This document shows, piece after piece, positions 6,486 to 10,484 of a stretch of 10,484 nt of DNA (position 1 is its first letter; each line of letters starts with the position of its first letter). The stretch comes from an uncultured Actinomycetes bacterium (lineage in GTDB: Bacteria > Actinomycetota > Actinomycetes > Nanopelagicales > Nanopelagicaceae), in the NCBI GenBank assembly GCA_903898855.1, contig CAIUHB010000110.1, positions 1-10,484 of the forward strand. Direction: 5' to 3'. The position numbers and the translations under genes were made by a program. The notes beneath the pieces are model-generated. The model saw only the letters and a program-made list of their open reading frames with translations. It was not told the DNA's origin and ran no database searches.

Positions 6486-7004
6486 ATGACCGAGCGACAA
6501 AAGTTCACCGTTCTCAGAGATTACGGCGCATTTGAATTACGTAATTATGAGGCGTGCGTGATTGCAGAAGTTCAGGTTAGTTCGGACTATGCCAGTGCGA
6601 CATCTAACGCCTTCCAGCCGCTCTTTCGTTATATTTCCAAAGGAAATGAGCGAGCTCAAGGTATTTCGATGACCGCTCCCGTTATTTCTGAAAGCCTCAC
6701 GGGGGTTAATTCGAATCAATGGAAGGTCGCTTTTGTTATGCCCGCTGGATCCACCATCGGAGATATGCCTAACCCCAATGACACGAGAGTTGAGCTGCGT
6801 CCAGTGAGCGAAGAAAAGTGCGTTGCGCTCTCGTTTCGAGGTCGTGCCACGCTGAACACGTGCGGGAAAAAAATTGCCGAGCTACGAGCCGCAGCAGCGA
6901 ATGTTGAAATATCCCTTTCTTCTGAAACTCGAATTTGCCGGTTTGACCCGCCATTCAAGCCAGGTTTCATGCACTATAACGAGATAGTTATTCCGGTCGC
7001 CTAA
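6486..7004 (+). CDS. SOUL family haem-binding protein
   Basis: This is a 172-residue single-domain SOUL/HEBP-like protein without a signal peptide, so probably cytoplasmic. It has the family pattern: FELRNYE at 16-22, YISKGNERAQGISMTAPVI at about 49-67 (the KI-x-MTAPV-type core), WKVAFVMP at 79-86, and the closing RFDPPFKPGFMHYNEIVIPV at 152-171. The family binds haem or other tetrapyrroles, although the bacterial function is mostly unknown. ATG 6486 is preferred to the longer in-frame ORF from 6429, because that extension overlaps the photolyase and is not SOUL-like, whereas TACGAT sits 6 nt before 6486. It is the third gene of the photolyase run. A role with tetrapyrrole photo-stress is inference. 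Confidence 0.85.
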   Translation: MTERQKFTVLRDYGAFELRNYEACVIAEVQVSSDYASATSNAFQPLFRYISKGNERAQGISMTAPVISESLTGVNSNQWKVAFVMPAGSTIGDMPNPNDTRVELRPVSEEKCVALSFRGRATLNTCGKKIAELRAAAANVEISLSSETRICRFDPPFKPGFMHYNEIVIPVA

Positions 7005-7028
7005 CGGATTCGTCCAAATCGAAGTTTG

Positions 7029-7994
7029 ATGGGAATATGGAGTATGACCAAACGTGAATGGCGATTTCTGAAAGTCTTCACCAACGTCTCGGTGCTCATC
7101 TTCATCATGCTGACGGTCGCTTCACAGCTCTACGTCCTGGCAACCGATGGAGTGGTCAAAACTCCCCAAGGACTGACCTTTGTGCAGACAGGGTCCTTCA
7201 AAACTCATTATGAAGCGTGGGGGAAGCAGAGCTCGACCCAAATAGTTCTCATTCACGGCGCATTCGAATCTACCTACTATTTCGAACCATTGGCTCACAT
7301 TCTCAGCCAGAAATATCACGTTGAGGCGTATGACATCAAAGGGTTTGGTTATACCGAGCGAGTAGCTCCATATTCCGTCGCGGCCGATTCGCAACAACTC
7401 TTCGATTTTCTAAACGCACGAAAAATAAAACACCCTATTTTGGTGGGCCATTCATTGGGCGCTGGGGTGGTGGCACAATTTCTGCTTGATTACCCCAGGA
7501 CTGCCGCTGGTTATGTATTCCTTGACGGCGATGGTTTATCCACCCCTCGAGCAGGTTCTAACCTATTCGCCCATCTACCCGACCCTTACATCACCGCTGC
7601 CTATCGATTTGTCACCAGCACAGATGTGATTGTTCCGAGTATTTTTAAATTTACGTGTGGCCCCACATGCCCAGCGCTCACACAAGACCAGCTTGCCAAT
7701 ATCAAGGCGCCATTCCTGCTGCCTGATTCCGAAAAGGCGCTCTTCCAACTTGCTGGTTCTCCTATTGCCGGAGTTTCACTACCCGATTTACTTAAACTGA
7801 AGAAGAGCACGATTCCCCGTACAGTGATCTTTGGCGCAGACGATCAAGAATTTGCTCCTGAAACACCGCAGCAAATCGCCGACTACATCGGCGCTCCTGC
7901 GCCCACATTAATTCCCGGCGCCGGGCACATCTCGATGTGGGCCCAACCACAACTAGTTGGGCAAGCGTTGCTGAGGTTTATTAAAGGCGCTTGA
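7029..7994 (+). CDS. Membrane-anchored alpha/beta hydrolase
   Basis: This is a 321-residue protein from ATG 7029 with a single N-terminal membrane segment (about residues 19-37) preceded by basic residues (TKREWRFLK). That suggests an inside N-terminus and an extracytoplasmic catalytic domain. The alpha/beta-hydrolase fold is clear: oxyanion-hole LIHGAF, nucleophile elbow GHSLGAG with Ser142, acid Asp272 in GADDQEF, and His300 in GAGHISMW. The cap region holds a CGPTC pair (C210 and C214) that could form a disulfide outside the cell. Substrate is unknown; esterase, lipase or haloperoxidase-like annotations would all fit. Start choice is uncertain: TTG 7026, ATG 7029 and ATG 7044 are in frame, and GGGA at 7031-7034 could serve 7044. 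It follows SOUL by 24 bp, probably co-transcribed. The last 14 bp overlap the convergent PaiB-like gene. Confidence 0.8.
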   Translation: MGIWSMTKREWRFLKVFTNVSVLIFIMLTVASQLYVLATDGVVKTPQGLTFVQTGSFKTHYEAWGKQSSTQIVLIHGAFESTYYFEPLAHILSQKYHVEAYDIKGFGYTERVAPYSVAADSQQLFDFLNARKIKHPILVGHSLGAGVVAQFLLDYPRTAAGYVFLDGDGLSTPRAGSNLFAHLPDPYITAAYRFVTSTDVIVPSIFKFTCGPTCPALTQDQLANIKAPFLLPDSEKALFQLAGSPIAGVSLPDLLKLKKSTIPRTVIFGADDQEFAPETPQQIADYIGAPAPTLIPGAGHISMWAQPQLVGQALLRFIKGA

Positions 7995-8625
7995 GCATCT
8001 CAGCAGAAAGTGCCCGTTCCTCAAGCTTCGACGAAGTCGAAAGGTCCGCGGCAACGGTCCGCTGATCGACTTCACTTCTATTCTGGCTGAGCTTGTATTT
8101 GGCTTCAACTTTGGTAACGGTCATGGTTATCGCAACGATGCCACCGAGTTGCGCTTCAAAATATTCAGAATCTGATTCAGATGCGGACCATGGCTTCGCG
8201 CGGCCCTGTTCATGAAAGTCTGTTAAGCCCGAGACTATTTGGCGCAGTAATTCTCGATCTTCTGAGACTTGCAGCGTGCCCGATAAATGAACCATCTGAT
8301 AGTTCCATGTGGGAACGACTTTGTGATCGGTTAATTTCTTCTCATAATTTGAAGGAGAAACGTACGCCTGTGGGCCTTGAACGATTGCCAACCCCACTTG
8401 GCCATTCTTAATGGACTTCCATTGCTCATTGCCTTTGGAAATATGCGTGACCAAAGTTCCGTACGAGCCTTCACGGAGTTCTCTGGTATCCCAAACTGCT
8501 GGCAACAGAGTGGCCATTGGGTCGCCGTTTTCACCAACAGTCACAAGATTGATAGCTGGATGGCGCTTAACGAAAGCGGTTATCTCATTCCAGTCATCAA
8601 CCTGAAATGGCTTCGGGATGTACAC
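7981..8625 (-). CDS. PaiB-like FMN-binding protein (putative negative transcriptional regulator family)
   Basis: This is a 214-residue cytoplasmic protein with a split-barrel flavin-reductase-like fold. Signatures are the start MYIPKPF, HISKGNEQW at 61-69, GPQAYVSPSNYEKK at 84-97 and VVPTWNYQMVHLSG at 103-116, all hallmarks of the PaiB (FMN_bind_2) family. In Bacillus subtilis PaiB is described as a repressor of protease and sporulation genes and is paired with the acetyltransferase PaiA; most other members are uncharacterised FMN binders. The commonly seen SPSWY is SPSNY here. The start is GTG 8625, with TAGACT 6 nt upstream and no Shine-Dalgarno. The gene stands alone between the hydrolase and the APC operon terminator. 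A polyamine acetyltransferase-like gene is 4 kb away rather than adjacent. Confidence 0.85.
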   Translation of the reverse strand: MYIPKPFQVDDWNEITAFVKRHPAINLVTVGENGDPMATLLPAVWDTRELREGSYGTLVTHISKGNEQWKSIKNGQVGLAIVQGPQAYVSPSNYEKKLTDHKVVPTWNYQMVHLSGTLQVSEDRELLRQIVSGLTDFHEQGRAKPWSASESDSEYFEAQLGGIVAITMTVTKVEAKYKLSQNRSEVDQRTVAADLSTSSKLEERALSAEMLKRL

Positions 8626-8631
8626 AGGATG

Positions 8632-8637
8632 AGTCTA
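8632..8637 (-). promoter_or_regulatory. -10 box for a leaderless PaiB-like gene transcript
   Basis: TAGACT on the minus strand is followed by CATCCT and then the GTG start at 8625. No Shine-Dalgarno is present, and the 6-nt spacing equals that of most other starts of this kind in the window. Confidence 0.45.
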
Positions 8638-8700
8638 AAGGTGCCGCAAGAGATTCACTGTGGGTTGAGGATGATATTTCCAACCCTCGCCCCAATAAAT

Positions 8701-8733
8701 AAAAAGCCCCCGGTTCATCACCAGGGGCTTTTT
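8701..8733 (-). terminator. Intrinsic terminator of the amidase-APC permease operon
   Basis: A 10-bp perfect stem pairs AAAAAGCCCC (8701-8710) with GGGGCTTTTT (8724-8733), with a further GGT/ACC pairing inside and a loop of about 5 nt. On the minus strand it begins 11 nt after the APC permease stop and runs into a T-rich tract (CTTTTTATTTATT). It would also work on the plus strand, where six Ts follow, but no plus-strand gene ends nearby. It is the only strong intrinsic terminator I found in the window. Confidence 0.85.
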
Positions 8734-8744
8734 TACTGTGATTC

Positions 8745-10181
8745 TTAGCCGTGAATTGTCGCAACTTCCTTAATCGCCTCAGGTTTCTTTGAGGAGAGAT
8801 AGGCGAGCGCTACAAGTCCGAGCACCATCCAGATGCCCATCGCATAAGCACCATAAGTTAGCGGCGATGCGAGAGCAACGATGAAGCTCAATCCTGGAAC
8901 TCCAGTAATACCGGCCGCGTTAAAGAACCCTGGAATCAAGAAGATGAATCCAACTACGGGCACGATGATATGGATGAGTGTTCGACGATCTTCCTTGCGA
9001 TGCTTGGTGAAGTAACCAATGCAAGCAAGGTTGGCAATCATATAGACCGGTACGACAGCTACAACAAGTGCTGTGGCAACGATTCCAAACGCAGTTTGAG
9101 GTGTGTATTTTGCACCAAGTCCAAGAGCAATAATCAGTCCCACAATGAGTTGGACGATAACTGCATTGCGAGGTGTCTTGTGCTTTGGATCGATTGCAGC
9201 AAGCGCCTTAGGGAAGGCACCCGCACGACCAAAGGCAAAAGCGGTACGTGTAAATACATTCGCACCAGCATTTGCATTACCAATTGTTGAGTTGATAATC
9301 GCAAAGAGAACCAAGAGCCAGAAAATAGTTCCGAGTCCCTTAGCTAGGCCATCCCAAGGATTGCCATTGTTGTAAGCAGCAAAATCTTTGAACTTCGAAG
9401 GTCCGAATGCGACTGTTGCTGCGTACGTGGTGAATGCGTAGAGCGCTCCGATGGAGAGCGTTGAATACATGACAGCCTTTGGAATATTGCGACGAGGGTT
9501 CTCGGTCTCTTCCGCTAATGGGGCAGCTGCTTCAAAGCCAGAGAATGCCAAGAGACAGAAGACTGAACCGGCGATAACGCCGGACCAACCTGTGAAGCCC
9601 TTTGCATTTGCATAATGAGGTGAGAAGACGGCAAGGTCGTTATGTGATCCCGCCTTGATAACGAGAATTATTCCAACAACGAGGAAGACGCTAATTTCGA
9701 TGGCTCCGAGAATAACTCCGGTGCGTGCCGATGAGCGAACACCCTTATAAACGATGTAGCCGACAAGAAGCGTTCCTAGGAGTGTGAAAATCCACCAGTT
9801 ATTTACTGAGAATGACTTCTGCTCACCATTCCATTCACCAGCGATCGTGTAACCGAGTTGAAGCATGACCAGTGGAACAATCAAGATTTCAACAGCTGCA
9901 TATGCCCAGCCAACAAGGAATCCAACCCATGGGCGAAGTCCTACAGCGCTATAGGTCGCAACCGATCCAGCTGATGGGATGTGAGCTGCCAATTGGCCAA
10001 TGCTTGATGCAGTGAAGAAGATTCCGAAGAATGCGAAAATCACCGCTAATGGGAGCGCACCGCCGGCGAGTGGAGAGCCGAATGGAATAGATGCGGCAAT
10101 CGCTGCACCTGGCGCCATAGAACAGATCGATTGGAATACGACTTCGCGTAATCCAACGGCATTTCTCTCTAGTTGTGCCAC
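8745..10181 (-). CDS. APC superfamily amino acid/amine permease
   Basis: This is a 478-residue protein with about 12 membrane helices. APC features are the N-terminal GLREVVFQSICSMAPGAAIA (about 10-29), GSPLAGG at 35-41, and the loop motif FSGFE at 213-217 followed by EETENPRRNIPKA at 224-236, characteristic of amino-acid permeases. It should import an amino acid, amine or related nitrogen compound; the exact substrate is not readable. The start is GTG 10181 with a strong Shine-Dalgarno AGGAG 7 nt upstream (10189-10193). It lies 36 bp after the acetamidase/formamidase stop on the same strand, so the two form an operon ending at the 8701-8733 terminator. The partner suggests a nitrogen-scavenging transporter, possibly for an amide or an amine, which is inference. 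Confidence 0.87.
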   Translation of the reverse strand: MAQLERNAVGLREVVFQSICSMAPGAAIAASIPFGSPLAGGALPLAVIFAFFGIFFTASSIGQLAAHIPSAGSVATYSAVGLRPWVGFLVGWAYAAVEILIVPLVMLQLGYTIAGEWNGEQKSFSVNNWWIFTLLGTLLVGYIVYKGVRSSARTGVILGAIEISVFLVVGIILVIKAGSHNDLAVFSPHYANAKGFTGWSGVIAGSVFCLLAFSGFEAAAPLAEETENPRRNIPKAVMYSTLSIGALYAFTTYAATVAFGPSKFKDFAAYNNGNPWDGLAKGLGTIFWLLVLFAIINSTIGNANAGANVFTRTAFAFGRAGAFPKALAAIDPKHKTPRNAVIVQLIVGLIIALGLGAKYTPQTAFGIVATALVVAVVPVYMIANLACIGYFTKHRKEDRRTLIHIIVPVVGFIFLIPGFFNAAGITGVPGLSFIVALASPLTYGAYAMGIWMVLGLVALAYLSSKKPEAIKEVATIHG

Positions 10182-10188
10182 TGATTTT

Positions 10189-10193
10189 CTCCT
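10189..10193 (-). promoter_or_regulatory. Strong Shine-Dalgarno of the APC permease
   Basis: AGGAG preceded by a run of A sits 7 nt before GTG 10181. It fixes the start codon and contrasts with the leaderless-type starts of several other genes in this window. Confidence 0.75.
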
Positions 10194-10217
10194 TTTTTTG
10201 TTTGCCTGACCGGGTGA

Positions 10218-10484
10218 CTACATATTTTTGAAAGGACGGGGTGCGCGTGAAATTTTTGGGACGCGCATCTTTGCTACTGCAAATCCATCTGGAAGGGGGT
10301 GGCAGTTTTGAGCGATGCCTAAATCGCCCGCAACAGAAAGGAAAATAAAGGCATCTTCAATGGTGAAACCCCACTCGTCCACTAATAATTTAGCGGCTTC
10401 GTCACATGCGATTTTGAGTGCATCTTGGATATTGCTTGCGGTGCCATGCGTTACCCAAGAGTCTTTGAGTTCAGTAATTGGCCA
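10218..10484 (-). CDS. Acetamidase/formamidase family protein (C-terminal part)
   Basis: The minus strand is open from the window edge to a TAG at 10218-10220, giving the last 88 residues. The segment FTIEDAFIFLSVAGDLGIAQ (about 40-59 of the fragment) matches the C-terminal signature of the FmdA/AmdA acetamidase/formamidase family, where S-V-A-G-D-L-x-I-x-Q is highly conserved, followed by a family-like basic tail. The enzyme hydrolyses short amides to the acid and ammonia in the cytoplasm. The N-terminal and metal-binding parts lie outside the window. The gene directly precedes the APC permease gene, suggesting an amide/nitrogen utilisation operon. The run is not long enough to say whether formamide, acetamide or another amide is the substrate. 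Confidence 0.8.
   Translation of the reverse strand, partial: WPITELKDSWVTHGTASNIQDALKIACDEAAKLLVDEWGFTIEDAFIFLSVAGDLGIAQNCHPLPDGFAVAKMRVPKISRAPRPFKNM

Noticed and set aside
6630..8450. Shared ISKGNE sequence in SOUL and PaiB proteins as a sign of duplication
   Set aside because: The folds and surrounding motifs differ and the six residues fit each family's own consensus; chance similarity.
8701..8734. Hairpin considered as a plus-strand terminator or small RNA end
   Set aside because: No plus-strand gene ends within 700 bp upstream; its position just after the APC stop on the minus strand explains it.
8377..8748. 123-codon plus-strand ORF running over the PaiB start and the terminator
   Set aside because: It is antisense to PaiB, includes the terminator hairpin and shows no domain; not supported.

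Overview
The window looks like chromosomal DNA from a compact, aquatic-type actinobacterium. The evidence is the split lycopene cyclase pair (crtYc plus crtYd), which is typical of Actinobacteria, the very tight gene packing, mixed ATG/GTG starts, base composition that looks moderate by eye, and many apparently leaderless genes. A freshwater lineage such as the Nanopelagicales (acI) or a similar streamlined group would fit, but no rRNA or marker gene is present to prove it. I see no mobile element, CRISPR array, tRNA or rRNA, and no gene-free stretch longer than 100 bases.

Layout. (1) 1-677, plus strand: the tail of an unidentified gene, then crtYc and crtYd, two small membrane subunits of a heterodimeric lycopene cyclase. 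These are probably the end of a carotenoid operon entering from the left. (2) 624-3241: an NCS1 nucleobase permease (minus) and an MFS exporter-like protein (plus). They diverge from a 20-bp gap that holds a perfect 15-bp palindrome. (3) 3246-3491, minus: a small secreted Thr/Lys/Ser-rich protein. (4) 3586-4059, plus: an SSAT-like GNAT acetyltransferase. (5) 4062-4754, minus: a secreted SIMPL/DUF541 protein. (6) 4825-7994, plus: a four-gene run of a 47-aa DUF2256 zinc-ribbon-like protein, an iron-sulfur cryptochrome/photolyase (FeS-BCP type), a SOUL haem-binding protein and a membrane-anchored alpha/beta hydrolase. (7) 7981-8625, minus: a PaiB-like FMN-binding protein. (8) 8701-10484, minus: an APC amino-acid/amine permease preceded by the C-terminus of an acetamidase/formamidase, closed by a clear intrinsic terminator.

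How the genes may work together. The left edge (carotenoid cyclisation) and the centre (photolyase, DUF2256, SOUL) form a light and photo-oxidative-stress theme. The right edge (amide hydrolysis plus APC permease) and the NCS1 permease suggest scavenging of reduced nitrogen. The GNAT and PaiB genes recall polyamine acetylation and its regulation, although they are not adjacent here.

The most striking non-coding signal concerns starts. Seven genes that begin transcription units or follow a gap have a TANNNT box ending 5-7 nt before the start codon and no Shine-Dalgarno, which is the geometry of leaderless transcripts. Several genes inside operons instead carry a Shine-Dalgarno (APC permease, crtYc, crtYd). 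The NCS1/MFS palindrome supplies such a box in both directions at once and is a candidate bidirectional leaderless promoter.
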